Program-made: the position numbers and the translations under genes
Part shown: in pieces, positions 43,255-49,721 of the stretch
Numbering within the stretch: position 1 is the stretch's first letter
How the letters are laid out: each line of letters begins with the position of its first letter
Source of the DNA: Clostridia bacterium
GTDB taxonomy: Bacteria > Bacillota > Clostridia > Christensenellales > Aristaeellaceae
Reading direction: 5' to 3'
NCBI GenBank assembly: GCA_017545905.1
Contig: JAFWXL010000074.1
Span: forward strand, 1-49,721
Length of the DNA stretch: 49,721 nucleotides
The notes under the pieces: model-generated
Databases searched by the model: none
Seen by the model: the letters and a program-made list of their open reading frames with translations, nothing else
What the model was told of the DNA's origin: nothing

Positions 43255-44013
43255 TTACGCTTTGCGCCTGCGCAGACTCATCACACACAGTGCAAGTGCA
43301 GAGGCAGAAAGCAGAAGAACGTAGCGCGGCATATCGCTCGCATCGCCGGTCTGGGGAATATCCGGTACTTCTGGCACGACCGGCTCAAAATACTGATAAT
43401 CAATCGGGCCGCTCAGCTTTTCCGCTTTTTCATTCGGATCATTTGAATTCGGTTTATGATTGGTTTGAATATATACGCGGACGCAAATCTGCTGGCCATC
43501 CTCAAGCTTCAGGCCGGAAATACCCATCAACATATTGAGATATCCATTATGAAATTGACTGCCATTTGTATTTGTTTCAAGCTTATACTCAACTGAACCT
43601 GTTTTCGCATCATAATCCGGCAATTTCATTCCCTGCGTCACGGTTACTTGTTCTTTAATCGTGTCATCGGTAAAGACAATGTCAGCCAGGCTCTTTTTCT
43701 TGATATTATCACTGTAGCTCTTATAATTCTCACTGTATTTGAGTTCAGCGATGCCTGCGTCGGTTGTCGCATAATAGATAACAACATCGCTCAGGCTTTG
43801 CGGATCAGTATAATGCGTTGTGAACTTTCCTTCATTCACATTATAGCCGATAGTTTTCCCGTCCATGTCAAAGAAACCAAAGCGAAGCGGAATTGTCAGT
43901 GTATCCGTTGCCGCATCATACGCCACGTCTCCCGCTGTTTTGATATCCGTTACGCAGCCAGACAGCGCAAAGAGCATCACCAGCAGCATCAGCGCCAAAG
44001 AAATCCTTTTCAT
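43255..44013 (-). CDS. Surface lipoprotein with C-terminal sortase signal
   Basis: A 252-residue protein with GAGGAGG upstream of the ATG. The N-terminus is a lipoprotein signal: hydrophobic residues 5-16 then lipobox LSGC with Cys20. The C-terminus has a sortase-type sorting signal, IPQTGD (219-224), a hydrophobic helix (about 231-246) and a positive tail RRRKA. Having both anchors in one protein is unusual. The middle (30-200) is a soluble beta-rich domain of unknown family (DTLTIPLRFGFFDMDGKTIG). Base composition is clearly more AT-rich than in neighbouring genes, suggesting transfer. It is a single-gene unit with a palindrome upstream. Confidence 0.85.
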   Translation of the reverse strand: MKRISLALMLLVMLFALSGCVTDIKTAGDVAYDAATDTLTIPLRFGFFDMDGKTIGYNVNEGKFTTHYTDPQSLSDVVIYYATTDAGIAELKYSENYKSYSDNIKKKSLADIVFTDDTIKEQVTVTQGMKLPDYDAKTGSVEYKLETNTNGSQFHNGYLNMLMGISGLKLEDGQQICVRVYIQTNHKPNSNDPNEKAEKLSGPIDYQYFEPVVPEVPDIPQTGDASDMPRYVLLLSASALALCVMSLRRRKA

Positions 44014-44054
44014 TACACACGTCCTCCTCTTGCCAACCTTTCGGTATACCCCGA

Positions 44055-44088
44055 ATTATAACATATAGGTTGCATGTAATATATTACA
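44055..44088 (-). promoter_or_regulatory. Promoter region with 14-bp palindrome upstream of the lipoprotein
   Basis: Minus strand -10 TATAAT (44060-44055). No good -35 is seen at 17 nt; instead a perfect palindrome TGTAATATATTACA (44075-44088) covers that position. This fits an activator- or repressor-controlled promoter. Confidence 0.5.
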
Positions 44089-44225
44089 ATTCAATGAATC
44101 CTTCCTTCTTTTCAGATTACCATTCAATTAAAAGCGACCAGTGGCCGCTCCCATTTCCAAACACCTTAACAGCATAAATCCATTCCGTGCTCACAGCATG
44201 GTTTTTCGCGTGATTTCCTATTACA

Positions 44226-44253
44226 TAAAAACGCCATCCGCTTTTCGCAGATG
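44226..44253 (-). terminator. Terminator of rpiB
   Basis: Minus strand: CATCTGC-GAAAA-GCGGATG, then GGCGTTTTTATG. Confidence 0.75.
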
Positions 44254-44274
44254 AACGTTTCTATTCCGATTTGA

Positions 44275-44730
44275 TTACAGCGCAGTCAGATCCTTGCCGG
44301 CCTCGATCGCCATGATCTGATCGACGCGGCGCTGATGACGGCCGCCGGCAAACTCGGTTTCCAGCCAGATCTTCACGATCATGCGGGCCAGCTCGCCGCC
44401 GACCACGCGCGCACCCAGCGCGAGCATATTCGCGTCGTTGTGCTCGCGGGACATCTTCGCTGAGAAGCAGTCCGTGCAGACCACGCAGCGGATGCCCCTG
44501 GTCTTGTTTGCCGCCAGAGAAATGCCGATGCCGGTGCCGCAGCACAGGATGCCGCGCTCGCACTCGCCGCTGGCCACGGCATTGGCCGCCTTCTGGCCGA
44601 AGATGGCATAGTCGCAGCTCTCGCCCGTGTAGGCGCCATAATCCTTGTATTCGAGGTTCATGCTTTCCAGCAGCTCGATGATTTCCTTCTTCAGCGGCAG
44701 ACCCGCGTGGTCACTGGCCAATGCGATCAT
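44275..44730 (-). CDS. rpiB: Ribose-5-phosphate isomerase B
   Basis: The protein has 151 residues from ATG 44730 (GGAGGG 7 nt upstream). It interconverts ribose 5-phosphate and ribulose 5-phosphate in the pentose phosphate pathway. ALASDHAGLPLKK (3-15) is the phosphate-binding start. CDYAIFGQKAANAV, GILCCGTGIGISLAANKTRG with the active-site Cys, and SREHNDANMLALGARVVG are the family signatures. Length is normal for RpiB. LacA/LacB galactose-6-phosphate isomerases are relatives, but a single stand-alone gene favours RpiB. Confidence 0.95.
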   Translation of the reverse strand: MIALASDHAGLPLKKEIIELLESMNLEYKDYGAYTGESCDYAIFGQKAANAVASGECERGILCCGTGIGISLAANKTRGIRCVVCTDCFSAKMSREHNDANMLALGARVVGGELARMIVKIWLETEFAGGRHQRRVDQIMAIEAGKDLTAL

Positions 44731-44843
44731 GTCGTTTCCCTCCATAAATATATCAGTTTCAATACATGCTGACTTTCATCCTCGTCCCGAAAGCGCCCTC
44801 TTCCTACACGTTTTCGTCGGAAGACGGTCCAGCGGAACGCTGG

Positions 44844-45083
44844 TTAGTCGATAAATTCCTCGGGGCGCAGCGGCTCGCGGGACGGAAATCCCGCCTCCTC
44901 CTGCGCCTCGTGTTCAGCGGTATGATCGGTGAATGTGAGATGCTTCAGATTCTCTCTGCTGACCACCGTGTTCGTGCCCATGCACATTCTGCAGCGGAAC
45001 AGGCATTCCGGACAGACGCAGCCGAAGTTAATGCCTTCGGACTGGATCATGTACGTACCGCATTCCGGACATCCGCAACGCAT
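44844..45083 (-). CDS. Small cysteine-rich (zinc-ribbon-like) protein
   Basis: The protein has 79 residues from ATG 45083, with AAAGGAGG 7 nt upstream. The first 40 residues contain eight cysteines in CxC and CxxC pairs: MRCGCPECGTYM, FGCVCPECLFRCRMC. This suggests one or two zinc sites. The rest is acidic and unstructured-looking (EAQEEAGFPSREPLRPEEF). I recognise no family. It lies 113 nt upstream of rpiB in the same direction. Confidence 0.75.
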   Translation of the reverse strand: MRCGCPECGTYMIQSEGINFGCVCPECLFRCRMCMGTNTVVSRENLKHLTFTDHTAEHEAQEEAGFPSREPLRPEEFID

Positions 45084-45100
45084 CCGCAAACCTCCTTTTT

Positions 45101-45265
45101 GGGGATTTCATCCCAACACCCTGACCAGGGACCAGTCCCCGGACTCCTTCATTCGGGGAACTCGCATAGTCGCGGCATCCTGCCGCTTCTTGCGATTCCC
45201 GACGTTACGCCTCGCCATCTGCGTCCACCGGACGCGCTCGGCTTCAGTCCACTTCGCGCCTGTTT
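45101..45265. repeat. Dispersed palindromic repeat, copy 5 (long)
   Basis: GGGGATTTCATCCC (45101-45114), a CCAGGGACCAGTCCC hairpin, then an inverted repeat GGGAACTCGCA with TGCGATTCCC flanking a TAGTCGCGGC core, and a CTTCGCGCCTGTTTTAAG tail. It occupies much of the 45084-45457 gene-free gap; the remainder holds further short inverted repeats and no convincing gene. Confidence 0.7.
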
Positions 45266-45457
45266 TAAGCAGCCATACTTAAATTCCCTCCGCTGCGCGA
45301 ACGTGCAGCGAAAGACGGGGTCTGGGGATTCGGCTTTGCCGAACTGGGGCAGAAGTGAATGACCACCCAGTGGGTTGTCAGAGCTGCCCTGACCGACGAG
45401 CGTCGAGCGAGGAGAAGATATCCCCAGGCAGGTTTTGGGGCCCCAACGTCTCTCCCG

Positions 45458-46759
45458 TTACCCCAGCTTCCTGTGCGTAAAACTGCGCTTCCTGCCCGCA
45501 AAGTCCGCGACGACGTCGCCGTGGCCGCGCAGGATGTACTTGTAGGAGCACAGGCCCTCCAGCCCCATCGGGCCGCGGGCGTGAATCTTGCCGGTGGAAA
45601 TGCCTACCTCCGCGCCAAAGCCATAGCGGAAGCCGTCGGCAAAGCGCGTAGAGCAATTGTGATACACGCCGGCGGAATCCACCAGCGCCGTAAAGCGCGC
45701 CGCCGCCTGCTCATCGTCGGTGATGATGCAGTCGGTATGGTGCGATCCGTAGCGGTTGATATGCGCAATCGCCTCCTCCAGCGAATCGACGATTCGCACG
45801 GCAATCACGTGATCCAGATACTCGGCCTTCCAGTCACTCTCGTCCGCGGCGTCGCAGGGGATACCTGGAATCAGCGCCTGTGCGCGCGCATCCGCCTTGA
45901 TCCGCACACCCGCCACATGCAGCGCTGCCGCCACAACCGGCAGCGCGTGATGCGCCGCATCCTTGTGCACAAGCAGCGTCTCCGCCGCATTACAGGCCGC
46001 CGGATACTGCGTCTTGGCGTCCACGCTCACGCGCGCCGCCATCTGCGCATCGCACGCAGCATCCAGATACACATGGCATACGCCGTCGCTGTGACCGAGC
46101 ACGGGAATGCGGCTGTTGTCCATGATATAGCGCACAAAGCTGTTGGAGCCGCGCGGGATGATCAGATCGATGTACTCGTCCATGGCGAGCATCGCGCCGA
46201 CCTCCTCGCGCGTGGTCAGCAGGCCTGCCCAGCCGCAGGGAATGCCCGCCGCTTCGCTCGCCTGCTTCATCACATCAAAGAGAATCTGATTGGAATGCAT
46301 CGCCTCGCGGCCGCCCTTGAGCAGCACAGCATTACCGCTCTTGAGGCACAGACCCGCAATCTGCACCAGCGCGTCAGGGCGCGATTCAAAGATTACGCCG
46401 ATCACGCCGATCGGGCAGGCCACGCGCGAGAGCACAAGACCGTCTGCCAGCTCTGTGCGCAGCTGTTCGTGCCCGACGGGATCCTCCATCTGCGCCAGCG
46501 CGCGCAGGCCTTCGCAGACGTCAGCCAGCTTGCTCCCGTCAAATCTGAGGCGCTTGAGCACGGGCGCGGCAATGCCGTCCGCCTTCGCCTGCGCCATATC
46601 CTTTTCATTCGCAGCAAAGATCGCCGCGCTGTTCTGCTCCAGCGCATCCGCCACAGCGCACAGCGCCGTGTTTCGCAGCTGAGACCCGGATGCAGCCAGC
46701 GCAAAGCTCGCCTGCTTGGCTGCCTGCGCGATCTCAAGCGTATTCAACTTCTCCGCCAT
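45458..46759 (-). CDS. proA: Gamma-glutamyl phosphate reductase
   Basis: The protein has 433 residues from ATG 46759; GTG 46762 is possible. It is an NADPH-dependent enzyme of proline synthesis, reducing gamma-glutamyl phosphate to the semialdehyde. Signatures are GVIGVIFESRPDALVQIAGL (about residues 118-137), LKGGREAMHSN, IIPRGSNSFVRYI, the catalytic-cysteine segment TQYPAACNAAETLLVH, and NRYGSHHTDCIIT. The start overlaps the upstream LCP-like stop by one base (TGATG). proB, the usual partner, is not adjacent. Confidence 0.95.
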   Translation of the reverse strand: MAEKLNTLEIAQAAKQASFALAASGSQLRNTALCAVADALEQNSAAIFAANEKDMAQAKADGIAAPVLKRLRFDGSKLADVCEGLRALAQMEDPVGHEQLRTELADGLVLSRVACPIGVIGVIFESRPDALVQIAGLCLKSGNAVLLKGGREAMHSNQILFDVMKQASEAAGIPCGWAGLLTTREEVGAMLAMDEYIDLIIPRGSNSFVRYIMDNSRIPVLGHSDGVCHVYLDAACDAQMAARVSVDAKTQYPAACNAAETLLVHKDAAHHALPVVAAALHVAGVRIKADARAQALIPGIPCDAADESDWKAEYLDHVIAVRIVDSLEEAIAHINRYGSHHTDCIITDDEQAAARFTALVDSAGVYHNCSTRFADGFRYGFGAEVGISTGKIHARGPMGLEGLCSYKYILRGHGDVVADFAGRKRSFTHRKLG

Positions 46760-47547
46760 CACTCATAAACCTCCCTGAAAAATGCCTCGCGCATCTGCTC
46801 AGGGCTCATATCGCTGCCAAGATACAGTTCGCGGCGGTCATCGCCCGCCTGAAAGGAGCTGAGCATCGTCACCGCAGCAAGCGCGTTGAGATTGGTATCC
46901 ATACCCGAAAGCAGCTTCTTGCCAAGGCCCATCAGGTTGGCGCCGCTGCTCGCGCGCAGGCCCTGCTTGAGCAGATCCATGAACACCATGTAGCTGCGGT
47001 TCTTTTCGGCATAGTCGCTCTCCAGCCGGATGCGCACATATTCGAGTACCTGCTCGCCGCTGAGCGAGTTATCGCCCTGCCACGTGCCCAGAATCTCCGC
47101 CTCCTCGTCGTTGAGCCAGACAGCCAGCGTACCGATTTCGCCCACCAGCGACGGCAGCATGCCGATATCCAGCGCGACATAGGTACTCACATTCAGGTCC
47201 AGCAGGCTGTTCACCGTGCGCGCAGCGAGCAGGCCGCGGCTCTTCTTTGCGCCCTGCGCATACACATCGCCCAGCGTCATCTCACCGGCCTCCGGCAGGC
47301 TGACCGGGGTCGCGCAGTCCAGCTGGGTCATCACGCTGCGGCCGGTGCGGCTGTTGATTGAGGCGATCATCATCGCGTCGGTGACGCCGCCGTCCTGCAT
47401 GATCACCAGGATGTTGTTCACATTCTTATCCAGACTGCGGTTGAGCACCATGTCCCTCTTGGTCACGGTGATCTCGCCCAGCGCGCAGGCACAGGCGAGC
47501 ATCATGCACAGGCACAGGCTTACTGCCGCCAGTATCTTTTTATTCAT
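46759..47547 (-). CDS. LytR-CpsA-Psr (LCP)-like membrane-anchored protein
   Basis: The protein has 262 residues from ATG 47547 (GGAG upstream, overlapping the GtrA stop by one base). An N-terminal signal/anchor (4-23) precedes an LCP-like domain: NNILVIMQDGGVTDAMMIASIN, LNVSTYVALDIGMLPSLVGE, LSGEQVLEYVRIRLESDYA and EKNRSYMVF. LCP enzymes transfer glycopolymers to peptidoglycan. Here the usual 'IPRDT' segment is replaced by TQLDCATPV, so key phosphate-binding residues may be missing. Coupling to GtrA upstream supports a cell-wall polymer role; catalytic activity is doubtful. Confidence 0.75.
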   Translation of the reverse strand: MNKKILAAVSLCLCMMLACACALGEITVTKRDMVLNRSLDKNVNNILVIMQDGGVTDAMMIASINSRTGRSVMTQLDCATPVSLPEAGEMTLGDVYAQGAKKSRGLLAARTVNSLLDLNVSTYVALDIGMLPSLVGEIGTLAVWLNDEEAEILGTWQGDNSLSGEQVLEYVRIRLESDYAEKNRSYMVFMDLLKQGLRASSGANLMGLGKKLLSGMDTNLNALAAVTMLSSFQAGDDRRELYLGSDMSPEQMREAFFREVYE

Positions 47548-48065
47548 CAGTTTTCTCCTTTGCTCTTGCGGAAGATGAACAGCTTGGAAAACACGTAGTT
47601 GGCGATGATGACCAGGATATTGATCAGCAGCTTCATCGCCAGATCGTTCAGGCCCAGCAGATCCACCGTCACAAACATCAGCGCCAGCTCCATGCCGAAG
47701 GAGACGAGGCGCATCGTCACAAAGCTGATGAACTCGCGCACAAGCTGCAGCGTATTCCCGCAGTGCGTATGGAAGACGAAGACCTTGTTGACCACATAGC
47801 CGAATGCCACGGCGATCACCCATGCGATGCAGGTGCCCACAGTGGTGAGCAGCTCTGTCGGGATCAGCGCGCCGAACGGGCGGGTGACGATATAATAGAC
47901 GATGTAATTGACCACCGTCGTCGCCACGCCGGCGAACAGATACGCCACCAGCTCGGTATTATTCCACAGCTTTTCGCAGAAGCCGCCCAGCTTCGGGCTG
48001 ACCCTGCCAATCAGACGGATCACAAAACGCGCCAGGGCGTCGATCCAGCTCCAGATCAGTTTCAT
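47547..48065 (-). CDS. GtrA family membrane protein
   Basis: A 172-residue protein with four hydrophobic helices (about 40-60, 75-97, 110-135 and 143-163). LVAYLFAGVATTVVNYIVYY and AFGYVVNKVFVF are the GtrA/DPMS-family signature. GtrA-like proteins are thought to help flip polyprenyl-linked sugars across the membrane for wall or surface polymer decoration. It is first in a three-gene operon with the LCP-like and proA genes, and a strong promoter (48146-48174) lies upstream. Confidence 0.9.
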   Translation of the reverse strand: MKLIWSWIDALARFVIRLIGRVSPKLGGFCEKLWNNTELVAYLFAGVATTVVNYIVYYIVTRPFGALIPTELLTTVGTCIAWVIAVAFGYVVNKVFVFHTHCGNTLQLVREFISFVTMRLVSFGMELALMFVTVDLLGLNDLAMKLLINILVIIANYVFSKLFIFRKSKGEN

Positions 48066-48145
48066 TCTGTATTCCTCATTGTATGTCCGGGTTGTATATT
48101 CCTGCTGTTTTGTGCAGCGGCAAAACCGCCCACGTTAACGATTGT

Positions 48146-48174
48146 ATTATAGCACGGCGGTCATTTCCGGTCAA
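48146..48174 (-). promoter_or_regulatory. Promoter of the gtrA-LCP-proA operon
   Basis: Minus strand: TTGACC (48174-48169), 17-nt spacer, TATAAT (48151-48146), 80 nt before the ATG. Confidence 0.78.
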
Positions 48175-48282
48175 TGTGTGCGCCGTGTCATCATTTCAGT
48201 TCTTTTTTATTCGCTCTTCTTCCCTTTTCTGTCAAATTATCGTATAATATGTGATTGAAGAAAATATATGGAGGGTTGCCCC

Positions 48283-49137
48283 ATGGAGAATCCGATCATT
48301 TCCTGGCTGTTTGAAACCGACGCAGTCCGCGTCTGCCCCGAAGGCCAGCCGTTCTGGTATACGTCCGGCAAGCTCGGCCCGTTCTATATCAATACCCAGT
48401 TCCTCTACGGCAGCGAGGCTGCGGCCAACGCGCTGCTGAAGACCATCGAAGAGGCCTGCGCCGGCGAAAAGCTCGCCTTCTACGACAAGGTCTGGGCCGA
48501 TATCTCTGTCCAGCTGGAATCCTGCCCGATCTTCTCCCAGCTCATCGATCTGCTGACCGAAGAGGCGAAAAAGATGGACGTTGATTTCGTCTCCGGCGGC
48601 GAGCGCCGCGACTTCTTCTTCTCCATGCCGGTTGCCAAGAAGCTGGGGCTGGGTCACCTGTCCATCTTCAAGGATCTCTCCTGCGTATACACCGATGAAA
48701 ACGGCGTCTCCATGGATCCGTCTCAGGCGAATCTGGCGGGCAAGAAGAGCGTGCATATCGCCGATCTGATCACCGTCGCCTCTTCCTACATCCGCGCGTG
48801 GATCCCGGCTGTCGAGGCGCTGGGCGCCAAGATTGCCTACTCCCTCGCCGTGGTCGACCGCGATCAGGGCGGCAGCGAGATTCTCGAAAAGGCCGGCTGC
48901 CCGCTGACCACGCTCATCACCATCAAGCCGGAGCTCTTTGAGCAGGCAAAGGCCCTCGGCCGCGTGACCGATGCACAGGTCGGGCTGGTGAATTCCTTCA
49001 TCGCCGATCCGGACAAGTTCATGCACGACTTCCTCGTTTCCCATCCGGACTTCCTGGCAAATGAGATCGCCAAGGGCGGCAAGAGTGCCCAGCGCGCCGA
49101 GCTGTGCATCGCCAGCGGCTTTGCCCCGAAGGGCTGA
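48283..49137 (+). CDS. PyrE-like phosphoribosyltransferase
   Basis: The protein has 284 residues from ATG 48283 (GGAGGG 8 nt upstream; ATG 48268 would lie before the ribosome site). Layout follows orotate phosphoribosyltransferase: PFWYTSGKLGPFYINTQF (23-40) resembles the KSGxxSPxY entry, FVSGGERRDFFFSMPVAKKL is the central loop, and KKSVHIADLITVASS (154-168) occupies the PRPP loop. The acidic pair and TTG(G/A)S of standard PyrE are altered (ADLITVASS), and the protein is about 70 residues longer than PyrE. It may be a divergent OPRTase or a PRTase with another base substrate. Confidence 0.7.
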   Translation: MENPIISWLFETDAVRVCPEGQPFWYTSGKLGPFYINTQFLYGSEAAANALLKTIEEACAGEKLAFYDKVWADISVQLESCPIFSQLIDLLTEEAKKMDVDFVSGGERRDFFFSMPVAKKLGLGHLSIFKDLSCVYTDENGVSMDPSQANLAGKKSVHIADLITVASSYIRAWIPAVEALGAKIAYSLAVVDRDQGGSEILEKAGCPLTTLITIKPELFEQAKALGRVTDAQVGLVNSFIADPDKFMHDFLVSHPDFLANEIAKGGKSAQRAELCIASGFAPKG

Positions 49138-49138
49138 G

Positions 49139-49200
49139 CCCTTCCCCCCCTTGCGCTTCGCGCCGGTTTTAACCCGTTTCGTTCGGGCGGAAAGCCCTCC
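49139..49200. repeat. Fragment of the dispersed repeat
   Basis: CTTGCGCTTCGCGCCGGTTTTAA resembles the tail of copies 2 and 5, and GGGCGG/CCCTCC inverted bases follow. No upstream hairpin is present, so it is a remnant. Confidence 0.45.
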
Positions 49201-49222
49201 GAAACCACGATGCAGAGCTGAT

Positions 49223-49564
49223 ATGAACATTGTTTTAAGGTATATCGGAAAAAGCGCAGACGATCTGCGCTTTTTCATTCTTATGGATGGTCAGCATGCG
49301 GGCGGCATCACCGTGCACAGCGTGAATCCTCCGCAGTTTTCCTATGGAATCGCGATCGCGAAGTCGCAGCGCCGCAAGGGGATCGCAAAAGCTGCGCTGC
49401 CCCTCCTCTTTGAAGAGATGAGTCGTCGGGGATTTTCCATTGCAGTCGTACAGATCGCGCCGGACAATGCCGCATCGCTGGCGCTGCATAAGGCGTTGTG
49501 GTTTGAAATGACTGCGCAGGATGCTGATGCCGTTACGATGGAACTCGCGATAGGACAGCCGTAA
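49223..49564 (+). CDS. GNAT family N-acetyltransferase
   Basis: The protein has 113 residues from ATG 49223; the ribosome site is weak. The acetyl-CoA-binding motif A is visible as IAKSQRRKGIAKAALPLLF (46-64, Q/RxxGxA type), followed by VVQIAPDNAASLALHKALWF, the usual strand-5 and helix-4 region. It is shorter than typical GNATs (about 150 residues) and begins at strand 2 or 3, so it may be a small member or one whose N-terminus was lost. The substrate is unknown. Confidence 0.75.
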   Translation: MNIVLRYIGKSADDLRFFILMDGQHAGGITVHSVNPPQFSYGIAIAKSQRRKGIAKAALPLLFEEMSRRGFSIAVVQIAPDNAASLALHKALWFEMTAQDADAVTMELAIGQP

Positions 49565-49721
49565 TGCGCAATAGGAAAACTTAGCTGACTAAGAAATCAA
49601 AACCTCGCTTGCGAAAAACAATTGGACCAAGAGCAGAAGATCACTTATACAGCTCCGGTTTCGGAGCGCAAAAGCACAGCTGCGACTTCGTCGCACGCGT
49701 GCGTCAAGAACGAATCTTAGA
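49565..49721. other. Right-edge gap without gene
   Basis: Only short hairpins are seen: GCTCCG-GTTT-CGGAGC (49652-49667) and TGCGAC-TTC-GTCGCA (49681-49695). No coding frame is convincing. Confidence 0.5.

Noticed and set aside
45101-45457. Possible small gene between the Cys-rich gene and proA
   Set aside because: The region is made of palindromes and repeat tails. No frame has both a start with a ribosome site and protein-like composition.

Overview
The window looks like chromosomal DNA from a GC-rich member of the Clostridia (Bacillota), probably a gut or anaerobic lineage. The pointers are a T-box leader on ileS, a cobalamin riboswitch, two ECF-transporter S components, a UPF0291/YnzC protein, a sortase-type IPQTG signal, strong AGGAGG ribosome sites and sigma-A promoters with 17-nt spacers. 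This placement is inferred from gene content. I saw no rRNA, tRNA, CRISPR array, insertion sequence or replication origin.

Left part (1-10.6 kb): a leucine-rich-repeat protein runs off the left edge and carries a 12-copy 21-bp repeat. It is followed by a DUF1349/ACT gene pair, a HAD hydrolase with a frameshifted UPF0489 gene, a small conserved protein and a tRNA-dihydrouridine synthase. Next comes a phage-style switch: an S24-type repressor divergent from an HTH gene, with repeated GGTGACAA half-sites over both promoters. A decayed XRE/desulfoferrodoxin-type regulator and a Ktr/Trk potassium uptake pair complete this part.

10.6-18 kb is a complete aromatic amino acid operon, aroF-tyrA-aroB-aroA-aroC-pheA-aroK. 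Three of its junctions are ATGA overlaps. It is preceded by a Phe/Tyr-rich leader peptide and an intrinsic terminator, which suggests ribosome-mediated attenuation. It takes DAHP to shikimate 3-phosphate, EPSP, chorismate and then prephenate and its Phe/Tyr branches. aroD and aroE are not in the window.

18-30.5 kb lies on the minus strand. It holds a cell-envelope operon (CHAP plus L,D-transpeptidase fusion, ArAE/FUSC-like membrane protein, C39-like secreted protein), two RNA-modification enzymes, a GH4-like protein lacking the usual metal ligands, a large polytopic membrane protein, and ileS with its T-box.

30.5-34.2 kb holds a B12-riboswitch operon (DUF4430 protein, ECF S component, Cys-rich small domain), rarA, and a second ECF S component behind an attenuator-like leader. 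34.2-40.1 kb has a small conserved gene with no ordinary start codon, a RluA-type synthase, a two-gene unit pairing a membrane protein with an Hsp70-like ATPase that has a glycine-rich hydrophobic C-terminal segment, UPF0291, and a secreted SH3b protein.

40.1-49.7 kb has tex and an MBL hydrolase, an AT-richer lipoprotein that also carries a sortase signal, rpiB, a Cys-rich small protein, a GtrA-LCP-like-proA operon, a long PyrE-like phosphoribosyltransferase and a GNAT acetyltransferase. Palindrome-rich dispersed repeats and one MITE-like element sit in several intergenic gaps. The strongest candidates for under-described biology are the Hsp70-like/membrane pair, the aro attenuator, the B12 operon and the dual-anchor lipoprotein.
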